Assembly (NCBI RefSeq): GCF_016745395.1
Contig: NZ_JAERVJ010000009.1
Coordinates: 151,372 to 215,371, forward strand
Length of the DNA stretch: 64,000 bases
Origin: Methylocystis sp. Sn-Cys
GTDB lineage: Bacteria > Pseudomonadota > Alphaproteobacteria > Rhizobiales > Beijerinckiaceae
Reading direction: 5' to 3'
This document shows positions 37,220 to 44,838 of this stretch, piece by piece (positions within the stretch are counted from its first letter, which is position 1; each line of letters begins with the position of its first letter). Position numbers and translations under genes: made by a program. The notes beneath the pieces are model-generated. The model made no database searches and was not told the DNA's origin. It saw only the letters and a program-made list of their open reading frames with translations.

Positions 37220-39163
37220 GCCCTCCGGATGGCCGCGCATGGTGAGCCCATGCTCGGTCTTCTCCCAATGGAAGGGCCGCAGCCAGAGCTCGAAAAAGGC
37301 GCGCCAACAGGCGATGCTGAGCATGAAAAGCCAGATCGGCAGATGGGGCAGCGCATTTCGAAGTGCGGTAAGGCGCCGTCGCCGCATCCCGGCGAGGATG
37401 GGCCAAAGCAGCGCCGCCGCTCCTGACAGCGCGAGAAAGCACCATAGCCCGCAGCACGCCGTCTCGAAGAATGTCGTCGGCCGCAGCAATGCGCCGAAAA
37501 GGGCGTGATAGGCCAGGCGGCACATCAGGAGCGGGCCGAGCAGCGGCCCCAAAACGCCGCCGGCCAACATCGCGAGCACGGCGAAAGCCCGCCGCGCCCC
37601 GAGATCGGCGAAGAAGCCCGCGGGATGGCGGCAATGAACGATCGCCGTCTGCATCCAGCCCTTGAACCAGCGCGTGCGCTGTTTGACGAGCGCCCGAAAG
37701 ACGGCCGGCGCCTCCTCGAATGTGTGGGAATCGAAAGTGCGCACCGCGAAGCCCGCGCGCGCGAGACGCAGCCCGAGGTCCGCATCCTCGGTTACATTAT
37801 AGGCGTCCCAGAAGCCGATCTCGCGCAGGGCGGCGAGCCGGAAATGATTGGAGGTGCCGCCGAGAAAGAGCGGCAGGTCGAGCCGGGACAGCCCCTTGTT
37901 ATAGACATCGAAAAGCGCCGCATATTCCAGCGCGAACATGCCCGTCATCCAATTGAGCGCGCCATTGTCGATGACAAGACTCGCCTGCAGGCAAGCGACA
38001 TCCGGCGGCGCCGCGGCGAAAAGCGCGGCGGCGCGGCGGAGCTGGCGCGCATCGGGAATATCCTCCGCGTCGAACACCGCGACGAGCGCGCCGCGCGCCA
38101 GCGGCATGGCGATGTTGAGCGCGCGCGGCTTGGTGCGCGGCGCTCCGTCGGGCGCGATGATGATCTCATGCGGCGCGCGCGGCGGATGCGCGCGCAAGGC
38201 CGCAGCCGTCTCCGCGTCATCGGCCTCGATAACGAATTTGATGTCGAGCTTGGCGCGCGGATAATCGAAACGGTCGATGGCGCGCGCGAGTTGCGGCGCG
38301 ACGGCCGCTTCCTTGTAGAGCGCGAGCACCACCGTATAGACGGGAAGCCGCGCATCGTCGATCCATCGCGCGTCCTTCTGCCCCGAAGCGCTGGAGGCGC
38401 AGGCGCTCAGGCGCAGAACGACGCTCGCCAGAAAAGCCGCGGCGAGGGCGAAGGCGACGGCGAGATTGACGGTTTCGAAAGGCGCGAACAGGCTGACGAC
38501 GATGCAGATCAGCGCCGCCGTGGCGCAGGCGAGCGGCGCGCGCGTCGTCGAGCCGCGCACGCAAAGATCCCGGTCGATCTGTTCCGCCGAATGGCTCGCG
38601 GCATACACGGCGTCTCGCGGATAGGCGTCGCGAAGCGCCTCCAGAAAACGCGTGCGCGTCGTGATCGCGAAAAGCGGTCGCCCTTTCGCTGCGCGCGCGA
38701 CGCTCGTCAAACGAAAGATTTGCGTTCCCGACGGCGCGAAGAGCCAACGAACGCCGTCGCGGCGATCCCGCAATCGCACATAGCCGAGCCCCGCCGCGGC
38801 AAGCGCGCCGGGCGCGAGCTCGATCGTGTCGTCGATGAAGGCGACCCCGAGATGCTGAGCGAGGGCGCGGTAGAAAAACGCTTCCTCGACGACGCCCTCG
38901 GCAAGGAGCGCCGCGTCGGCCGAGACGCCCTGACGCCGCGCCAATCCGGCGGCTTCGTTCAATGCGTCGAGCGAGACGCCGTGATCGAGCAGAAAAGCGA
39001 TTTCGACGGGCGGCGTTTCCACCCTGCGGGAGGCCCTGCGCCCCTCCCGCGCGGATTCATCCGCGAGGCTTTTGCGGCGCAAAGGCAACGGGGGAAAGCC
39101 CGTATCGTCGCGCTTGCGTGGGCCAGAATCGGTGGAAAAATAGTCGACCGACGCCTTGCTCAT
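37178..39163 (-). CDS. GT2 glycosyltransferase with N-terminal T2SSE_N/MshEN-like domain
   Basis: A 661-residue membrane protein. Residues about 55-112 resemble the N-terminal domain of type II secretion ATPases (HGVSLDALNEAAGLARRQGV, AFFYRALAQHLGVAFID), a fold that in MshE-type proteins binds c-di-GMP. Two helices (about 210-252) follow, then a cellulose-synthase-like GT2 domain with DAED (365-368), TED (458-460) and QRTRW (495-499), and four or five C-terminal helices. It probably makes or modifies an extracellular polysaccharide. Start is 16 bp from the divergent neighbour. Confidence 0.85.
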   Translation of the reverse strand: MSKASVDYFSTDSGPRKRDDTGFPPLPLRRKSLADESAREGRRASRRVETPPVEIAFLLDHGVSLDALNEAAGLARRQGVSADAALLAEGVVEEAFFYRALAQHLGVAFIDDTIELAPGALAAAGLGYVRLRDRRDGVRWLFAPSGTQIFRLTSVARAAKGRPLFAITTRTRFLEALRDAYPRDAVYAASHSAEQIDRDLCVRGSTTRAPLACATAALICIVVSLFAPFETVNLAVAFALAAAFLASVVLRLSACASSASGQKDARWIDDARLPVYTVVLALYKEAAVAPQLARAIDRFDYPRAKLDIKFVIEADDAETAAALRAHPPRAPHEIIIAPDGAPRTKPRALNIAMPLARGALVAVFDAEDIPDARQLRRAAALFAAAPPDVACLQASLVIDNGALNWMTGMFALEYAALFDVYNKGLSRLDLPLFLGGTSNHFRLAALREIGFWDAYNVTEDADLGLRLARAGFAVRTFDSHTFEEAPAVFRALVKQRTRWFKGWMQTAIVHCRHPAGFFADLGARRAFAVLAMLAGGVLGPLLGPLLMCRLAYHALFGALLRPTTFFETACCGLWCFLALSGAAALLWPILAGMRRRRLTALRNALPHLPIWLFMLSIACWRAFFELWLRPFHWEKTEHGLTMRGHPEGSGEQPLFEQEAGA

Positions 39164-39179
39164 GAACTAAACTCAATGA

Positions 39180-40097
39180 ATGAAAAAATATACAAGCTTG
39201 ACTATCGGCCAGAAAAATCGGGTGCGCAATAAATTTGATTCGAATTTTTCCCATCCTCCAGTGGCGCTCTCGCTTGGTGTCGTCGCAGCGCTCGCCTTTG
39301 CTCTCGCGAGCGTCGCCGCCGTCGCCGATCCGGCGCCCGCGGCGCCGTCGCTCGTCGATCCGCATCGCGCGCTGCAGAAGCCCGATCTCTCGCACATAAA
39401 ACAGATCCGCTTCCTGACCGAAGACGACTATCCGCCTTTCAATTTTCTCCTCGCGGATGGACAGCTCGCCGGCTTCAACGTCGATCTCGCCCGCGCGATC
39501 TGCGCCGAGCTGGAGCTGCCCTGCACGATCCAGAGACGAAGCTGGAATCTTCTTATTCCGTCGCTGGACGACAATAGCGGCGACGCCGTCATCGCCTCTC
39601 TCTCGATCAACGACGAGACCCGCAAGCAGGTCGAGTTCACGGGCCCTTATTTCCTGACCCCCGGCCGTTTCGCGACGCTCGCGGATACGACGCTCGCCGC
39701 TGCTTCCCCAGAGGCGATAGACGACCGCAAGGTCGCCGTCGTCGCCGGCTCCCGCTACGAAGCCTTTCTCGAGACGTTCTATCCGCGCGCCGAACGCGTG
39801 ACCTTCGAGACGACCGCTCTCGCGCGCAACGCGCTCAAGAATGGCAAGGTGGCGGCCTATTTCGGCGATGCGATCGGCATGTCCTTCTGGCTCAACGGCG
39901 CGGAGGCGGGCGGATGCTGCACCTTCAAGGACGGCCCCTTCACCGATCCGCGCTATTTCGGCGAGGGCGTCGGCGTCGCCGTCAAAAAGGGCAACGCGCC
40001 GCTGCGCCGGGCGCTCGATTACGCGCTGGCGCGGCTCGATCGACGGGGCGTTTTGGGCGAACTCTTTTTGAAGTATTTTCCGATAGGGCCGTTCTGA
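39180..40097 (+). CDS. periplasmic amino-acid-type (family 3) solute-binding protein
   Basis: A 305-residue protein with a hydrophobic signal (VALSLGVVAALAFALASVAA) and a type II periplasmic-binding fold: IRFLTEDDYPPFNFLLADGQ, LAGFNVDLARAICAELEL, VIASLSINDETRKQVEFTGPY, AYFGDAIGMSFWL and the C-terminal RRGVLGELFLKYFP. It probably feeds a polar amino acid transporter or a signalling pathway; no permease or ATPase genes are adjacent. The first 27 residues of the ATG form are AT-rich at DNA level and unlike a signal, so a GTG start at 39261 is a real alternative. Confidence 0.82.
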   Translation: MKKYTSLTIGQKNRVRNKFDSNFSHPPVALSLGVVAALAFALASVAAVADPAPAAPSLVDPHRALQKPDLSHIKQIRFLTEDDYPPFNFLLADGQLAGFNVDLARAICAELELPCTIQRRSWNLLIPSLDDNSGDAVIASLSINDETRKQVEFTGPYFLTPGRFATLADTTLAAASPEAIDDRKVAVVAGSRYEAFLETFYPRAERVTFETTALARNALKNGKVAAYFGDAIGMSFWLNGAEAGGCCTFKDGPFTDPRYFGEGVGVAVKKGNAPLRRALDYALARLDRRGVLGELFLKYFPIGPF

Positions 40098-40130
40098 GCT
40101 AATCTCCCCTCCGAACGCCCGGTCCAGCCT

Positions 40131-41273
40131 ATGGATTTCGAATCGACCGTCACGCGCATCTATGAAGCGGCCGCCGACCCGGATTTATGGCCGCTCATCC
40201 TGCACGACCTCGGCGAATTGGTCGATGCGGCGGGCGGCATCATCCTCACCCGCCGCGCCGACGCCTGGACGGGCTGGCGCTGCTCCGACCTTATGAATTC
40301 GCGGACCACCGACGCCTGGATGGCTCCGGGAGGCGGCGCGGCGCGAACCCAGGCGACCGCCCGGCTCATCGCCTTCGACCGTGCGGGATTCGTTGCGGAT
40401 AATGAAGGGTTCAGCGAGCAGGAATGGCTCGAGGACTCCGTCATGAGCGAATGGTGCGGCCCCCTGGGTCTGCACCATTGCGCGGCGACGGTGATTCCCG
40501 TGCCCACGGGCGATCTGGTTTTGGTCCAGCTCAACCGCCGCGCTGGCAAGCCCCCCTTCGATCGCGCCGACATCGCCCGCCTCGACGCCTTTCGCCCGCA
40601 TCTCGCGCGCGCCGGATTGCTTGCGGCGCGCTGGCGGCTGGAGCGGCTGCGCGCCGCGGCGCAAGCGCTGGCCATCATCGGCCTACCTGCGGCGGTTCTC
40701 GACGCAGGCGGCAGGGTTCTCGCGGCCAATGAGCTGATCGAGGCGATGCGCCCCCATATCGCCTGGCTGCCCAAGGATCGTATCGCTTTGATCGACCCCG
40801 CGGCCGACGGAATGTTGCGTCGCGCCTTCGCCGGGGTGACGTACCCAGCCGCCGCCTCGGCGCGGTCTTTCCCATCAAAGGGCGCCACGGGCGATCCGGC
40901 GGTCGTTCATCTTATCCCTATCAGCGGCGCTGCCCGCGAGCTTTTCGGCGGCGGGCTCAGCCTGCTGACGGTGACGCCCGTCGCGACGCCCGCTGCGCCC
41001 GACGCCGCGCTCATTCAGGGTCTCTTTGACCTCACGCCCGCCGAAGCGCGCGTCGCGCGCGCCGTCACGCAGCGAAAGACCGTCGAGGATATCGCCTCGG
41101 AGTTCGACGTCTCGAAAGAGACGGTGCGGACGCAGATCAAATCCCTCCTCGCCAAAACCGGATGCGCCCGCCAGCTCGATCTGGCGATGCTGCTGGCGCA
41201 GACTACTCAGGGACAGCCGCGCCAGACGCGGCTTTCAGAGAGTTCGCGGGCAGATTTGAACGTCGGGCGATGA
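40131..41273 (+). CDS. LuxR-type HTH transcriptional regulator
   Basis: A 380-residue protein with a C-terminal LuxR/GerE DNA-binding domain at about 298-357 (LFDLTPAEARVARAVTQRKT, VEDIASEFDVSKETVRTQIK). The N-terminal 280 residues form an uncharacterised sensory region with a possible PAS-like part (AIIGLPAAVLDAGGRVLAAN). It follows the solute-binding gene by 33 bp on the same strand and may be co-transcribed with it, suggesting a ligand-responsive pair. The left end of the CHAT cassette repeat begins 16 bp past its stop. Confidence 0.88.
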   Translation: MDFESTVTRIYEAAADPDLWPLILHDLGELVDAAGGIILTRRADAWTGWRCSDLMNSRTTDAWMAPGGGAARTQATARLIAFDRAGFVADNEGFSEQEWLEDSVMSEWCGPLGLHHCAATVIPVPTGDLVLVQLNRRAGKPPFDRADIARLDAFRPHLARAGLLAARWRLERLRAAAQALAIIGLPAAVLDAGGRVLAANELIEAMRPHIAWLPKDRIALIDPAADGMLRRAFAGVTYPAAASARSFPSKGATGDPAVVHLIPISGAARELFGGGLSLLTVTPVATPAAPDAALIQGLFDLTPAEARVARAVTQRKTVEDIASEFDVSKETVRTQIKSLLAKTGCARQLDLAMLLAQTTQGQPRQTRLSESSRADLNVGR

Positions 41274-41288
41274 GCATTAGGCTCCACC

Positions 41289-41410
41289 GTCATTGCGAGG
41301 AGCGAAGCGACGAAGCAATCCAGGGGCCGCGATGAGGCTCTGGATTGCTTCGCTTCGCTCGCAATGACGGGGGCGGCCACTTCACCCAAACCCGTTATTC
41401 TTCGGAAACC
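41289..41410. repeat. left direct repeat of the CHAT cassette: B repeat (copy 6) plus parC 3'-end remnant
   Basis: The first 80 bp (41289-41368) are a B repeat. The next 42 bp continue with TCACCCAAACCCGTTATTCT and TCGGAAACC, which match the end of parC at 44810-44838; in minus-strand frame they read FPKNN-G-FG-stop against [12 protein letters not shown] in parC. It is colinear with 44717-44838 and the same length (122 bp). The remaining part of the gap up to 41581 is the cassette leader. Confidence 0.85.
41369..41410 (-). pseudogene. remnant of the parC 3' end
   Basis: About ten C-terminal codons and the stop of parC are repeated here, 3.4 kb from the real gene end, with few substitutions (Arg to Gly in the FPKNN-x-FG tail). 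Upstream similarity fades after the shared AACC. It is a displaced gene end rather than a gene. Confidence 0.75.
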
Positions 41411-41581
41411 TGCGCACGCCCCTGCCGCGCGCGTGGCGGCGCCTCGAAGCCTCGCCGCTTGCCGGGCGCGCGTTTCCCCGACATAATCGAACAAGATTTC
41501 ATCGGACCATTGTTAGCAAAAGCAAGCGACGCTGATTGTAATCCTACCGGGCGGTCGCTCGCCGGCTCAGGAGGCAAATTC

Positions 41582-42082
41582 ATGGATCAACGGATAGCGG
41601 CGTTGTCGCCGGGACAAGCGCAACAGGCGGTGAAGGAATTATTCGATCTGTTGCCGGTCGATCTGTTCGACGGGGGCAAGCCAACCATCGCCGATCTCGA
41701 TGATTTGGCCAAAGAGGCTCGCGACGGCGCGCCGCCCGACGTCGCGCCTTTCCTCGACGCAATGCTCGCGGAAAGGGAAACCGAGGCGCGCGGCGAGGTG
41801 GCCCGCCTCGTTCTCGACCAAGCGGCGCAGACCCCTGGCCTTCGTGATTATCTCGATGAGGCGCTACGGCGTGCGGCGCAGCCTCATATGGACCTGACGC
41901 TTCTGGCCGGGGTCGTCATTCTTGCGATGATCGCCGTGCCGAAGAAAATCAAGTTCAAGGACGGCAAGCTCGAAACGATCGAATGGGGCCAACTCCAGGA
42001 CGGCGCCAAGCTTGCGCACGAAGTGACCGGCTTCGTCAAAGCCTTGCCTAACACGGTGAAGTCCTCCCTTTTCGGCGCCTGA
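41582..42082 (+). CDS. CHAT-cassette partner protein with one membrane segment
   Basis: A 166-residue protein with no domain I recognise. Residues 1-100 are acidic and helical (AQQAVKELFDLLPVDLFDGG, VAPFLDAMLAERETEARGEV). Residues 103-119 (MDLTLLAGVVILAMIAV) form one hydrophobic stretch, followed by PKKIKFKDGKLETIEWG and an amphipathic tail. AGGAGG is placed 6 bp before the ATG, a strong ribosome-binding site. It overlaps the CHAT gene by one base (TGATG), so the two are translated together. It is a candidate substrate, effector or membrane anchor of that protease. Confidence 0.75.
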   Translation: MDQRIAALSPGQAQQAVKELFDLLPVDLFDGGKPTIADLDDLAKEARDGAPPDVAPFLDAMLAERETEARGEVARLVLDQAAQTPGLRDYLDEALRRAAQPHMDLTLLAGVVILAMIAVPKKIKFKDGKLETIEWGQLQDGAKLAHEVTGFVKALPNTVKSSLFGA

Positions 42083-44691
42083 TGAGCGATCTGGGCGAAA
42101 CGCGCTTCCGGGCCTTGGCGGAGCGCCTCGCCATGCTCGAACGTCAGGGGCGAAGCCTCCATTCATTGGTTGCGACGCAGCCCAAAGAGGTCCTCGGCCC
42201 CCTGCGAGCGCTTGCCGGGGAGGCGGAGAGTATCGCCCGCGACATCGGGGCATGGGCGGCGGAGCCAAGTCCGCTCGCGAGTGCGTTGGGGCGCCACCTG
42301 GCGGAGCGCGCCCGCAAAGCGGGTATTGTCCTGTGGCTCGGAGTAGCCGGCGCCCTCGCGATGACCGGCGATTACGCGGGCGCTCGAGCGGCGTGCCGGC
42401 GTGGTCTCGACTTGACCGCCCCCGACGACCCCGAACGCGCGCTTCTCCTGGAGACCCTCGGCAAGATCGAGTTCGAGGCAGGCGATCTCGAAGCGGCGCA
42501 AGCGGCGATGACCGAGGCGGTCGAGATCGCCGAATCTTTTGCCGATCCCGAGCGCTGGGCCGACCGGATCGGCGCGCCGAAGAGGGAGATGCAGGCTCGA
42601 CGCTCGATGGAGGGCGTATCGCGAAGCCTCGGTCTCCTTGCGCATATCGCCCTCGCGCGCGGCGACCGCGAGAAATATGCGCGAACGCTCGATCTCGCCT
42701 ACAAAGCCGCGATCAAGAGCCGCCAACCCGTGCTCATTCGCAGCATCTGGCGCCAGCGCTACGAGTATGCGTTGCGCTGGGACGCGTCGGGCGCGGTGCT
42801 CGACGCGATGAACGCCGAACTCGATCGCGGCGGAGCGCCAGAGCTCGCCGACGACGAGGCCTATAAGATCGACATGCAGCTCTTGCGTGGGCAGGCGCTC
42901 ATCGAGCGGGAAGGCTATGCGCGCGCCGACCGCCGGCTAAAGGCTGCGCTCTTGGCCGCCAAGAGCCCGCGCGAGCGCTGGACGACGCGCATGACCTATG
43001 GCCGGTTTTGCGAGGATCGCCCTGGCCGTCGCCAGGAGGCGATCAAGCTGTTCGATGAGGCGCTGGCGATCGGCAATGAGACCGGCATCGCCGGGTTTAT
43101 CGACGGCGCACGGCGCGATTTGATCCGCCTGTTGATCGCGGGCGGCGAAGCGGCGGAGCGAAGGCGCGCCATTGCCGAGCTCGACGTCGTGTTGCGCGCC
43201 TGCCGCGACGCTCGGGACGGCGAGGGTTCCGCCCAGGCGTGGTTGCAGCGCGCGATGGCCCGCTTTCTCGATCGTGATTACGCCGCCGCGCTGACGGACA
43301 TCGACGGCGCGCTGGACGCCGCCGCCAACGCCCAGACCCGCGGCGCGGCGTTGGCCGCCCGCAGCGCGGCGCTGCAGCGCCTCGGGCGTGATGAGGAGGC
43401 GCTCGCCGACGCCATTGAAGCTGTGAGCCTGTTTCCAGAGCGACGGCGTGATCCGCTCGGCGACGGGCCGGGCGCGGGCCGGGACGAATTGCAGCATATC
43501 GAGGCCGCCTACGCGGCGGCCGCGCGCATCTGCGCCCGGCTCGGACGCGCCGCCGAGGGGTTCGAGTGGGCCGAACGCGGTCGCGGTCGGCTGCTGCGCG
43601 CGCACGGTCAACTGATCTCGCCCGCTGGCCCAGCATCCTCGCGCGACATCCTGCCGCTTCTCATCGACGCTCTTGCACGACACCCAGATGGACCCGCAGC
43701 GCTGGCCCTGTTCTCTGTCGGCCCGATCGACACGGTCGTCTTCATCGTCGCCCCGGGCCGCCCCGTGCGCGAAGTCTCCGCCGATTTCGGCGAGGCTCAA
43801 CTGCAGAAGTTGCTACCGACCGCCGATGATGGGCCGCAGCAATGGAACGCGGGTCTCGCCGATGCGCTGCCTGGCATTTCGGAAGCGCTGCAACGGCCCC
43901 TGGCGGCGCTTCTTGAAACGGCCGAGACCTGCAAAACCCTCTATATCGTCCCCGACTCGCACCTCCATTCGATCCCATTCGCGGCCTTGACCGGAAAGGG
44001 CGGCGTTTCGCTGGTTGAGCGTTGCGCGACCGTTATCGCGCCGTCGGTGGCGAGCTTACTCGAATGCCTCGGGCGGCGCCCGCAAGAGACGAAATCCTGC
44101 CTGACGCTCGGCGCCGGCGGCGTCGGAGAGATCAGCTTCGCCGCCCACGCGAAGGCGGTCGCCGGACTTTTCGACGGCAAGCCCGACTGGAGGAAGCAAA
44201 GCCTGTATTTGTCGGAGCCGGAAGCCACTCCCGAACGATTTCTCGCAGAAGCCGCGCGCTTTCGAGTGATCCATTTGGCCTGCCACGGCAACGTGCTCGC
44301 CGGCGTCATGGACACGCTCAGCGCCTCGGCCTTGCAGTTAACCGGCGGCCATCTAACCGCCCGCGCCCTGATCAAGGCGGAGGGGCCGTGGCTCCAAGCT
44401 GACCTCGTGTTTCTCAACGCGTGTCGCTCGGGCGGCTTCCGGGCCCGGCTTGCTGGCGAAGTTGGGGGATTCCGCCAAGCCTTTCTCGAAGCCGGCGCGC
44501 CGTCTCTCGTTGCAACCCTGTTCTATGTCGATCCGGATCACGCGCAGAAATTGGCCGAGGAGTTCTACCGCCATTGGCTCGACGGCCAGACGAAGGCGGA
44601 AGCGCTACGCCGCGCGCAATGCTCGCTGCGCGAGAGCGGCCTTCGCGTCGGAGACTGGGCCGCGCACACGTTGATTGGTCGCGCCTTTTGA
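42082..44691 (+). CDS. TPR-CHAT domain protease
   Basis: An 869-residue cytosolic protein: helical TPR-like repeats across about residues 60-490 (GDYAGARAACRRGLDLTAPD, LLLETLGKIEFEAGDLEAAQ and others) and a C-terminal CHAT domain from about 520. The caspase-like catalytic pair is intact: His735 in IHLACHGNVL and Cys781 in FLNACRSGGF. The C-terminal TKAEALRRAQ-type motif is also present. CHAT proteases cut partner proteins, for example gasdermins or Csx30 in type III-E systems. No CRISPR or gasdermin gene is seen; the coupled 166-residue protein is the likely partner. Confidence 0.9.
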   Translation: MSDLGETRFRALAERLAMLERQGRSLHSLVATQPKEVLGPLRALAGEAESIARDIGAWAAEPSPLASALGRHLAERARKAGIVLWLGVAGALAMTGDYAGARAACRRGLDLTAPDDPERALLLETLGKIEFEAGDLEAAQAAMTEAVEIAESFADPERWADRIGAPKREMQARRSMEGVSRSLGLLAHIALARGDREKYARTLDLAYKAAIKSRQPVLIRSIWRQRYEYALRWDASGAVLDAMNAELDRGGAPELADDEAYKIDMQLLRGQALIEREGYARADRRLKAALLAAKSPRERWTTRMTYGRFCEDRPGRRQEAIKLFDEALAIGNETGIAGFIDGARRDLIRLLIAGGEAAERRRAIAELDVVLRACRDARDGEGSAQAWLQRAMARFLDRDYAAALTDIDGALDAAANAQTRGAALAARSAALQRLGRDEEALADAIEAVSLFPERRRDPLGDGPGAGRDELQHIEAAYAAAARICARLGRAAEGFEWAERGRGRLLRAHGQLISPAGPASSRDILPLLIDALARHPDGPAALALFSVGPIDTVVFIVAPGRPVREVSADFGEAQLQKLLPTADDGPQQWNAGLADALPGISEALQRPLAALLETAETCKTLYIVPDSHLHSIPFAALTGKGGVSLVERCATVIAPSVASLLECLGRRPQETKSCLTLGAGGVGEISFAAHAKAVAGLFDGKPDWRKQSLYLSEPEATPERFLAEAARFRVIHLACHGNVLAGVMDTLSASALQLTGGHLTARALIKAEGPWLQADLVFLNACRSGGFRARLAGEVGGFRQAFLEAGAPSLVATLFYVDPDHAQKLAEEFYRHWLDGQTKAEALRRAQCSLRESGLRVGDWAAHTLIGRAF

Positions 44692-44716
44692 CGGCCGTCA
44701 GAAGTCCCCTTACGCC

Positions 44717-44838
44717 GTCATTGCGAGCGAAGCGAAGCAATCCAGGGCCGTGATGAGGCTCTGGATTGCTTCGTCGCTTACGCTCCTCGCAATGACGGGG
44801 ACGGTCGCCTCACCCAAACCGGTTATTCTTCGGGAACC
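44717..44838. repeat. right direct repeat of the CHAT cassette: B repeat (copy 7) plus true parC 3' end
   Basis: A B repeat (44717-44796) followed by TCACCCAAACCGGTTATTCT and TCGGGAACC, which include the stop and last codons of parC. It is the mate of 41289-41410. The centre (GATGAGGCTCTGGATTGCTT) is shared in the same direction, while the outer B arms are in swapped order. Confidence 0.85.

Noticed and set aside
41582..42082. Partner of the CHAT gene as a bacterial gasdermin
   Set aside because: At 166 residues it is much shorter than gasdermins (about 250), has one central hydrophobic segment, and shows no gasdermin-like N-terminal pore domain.
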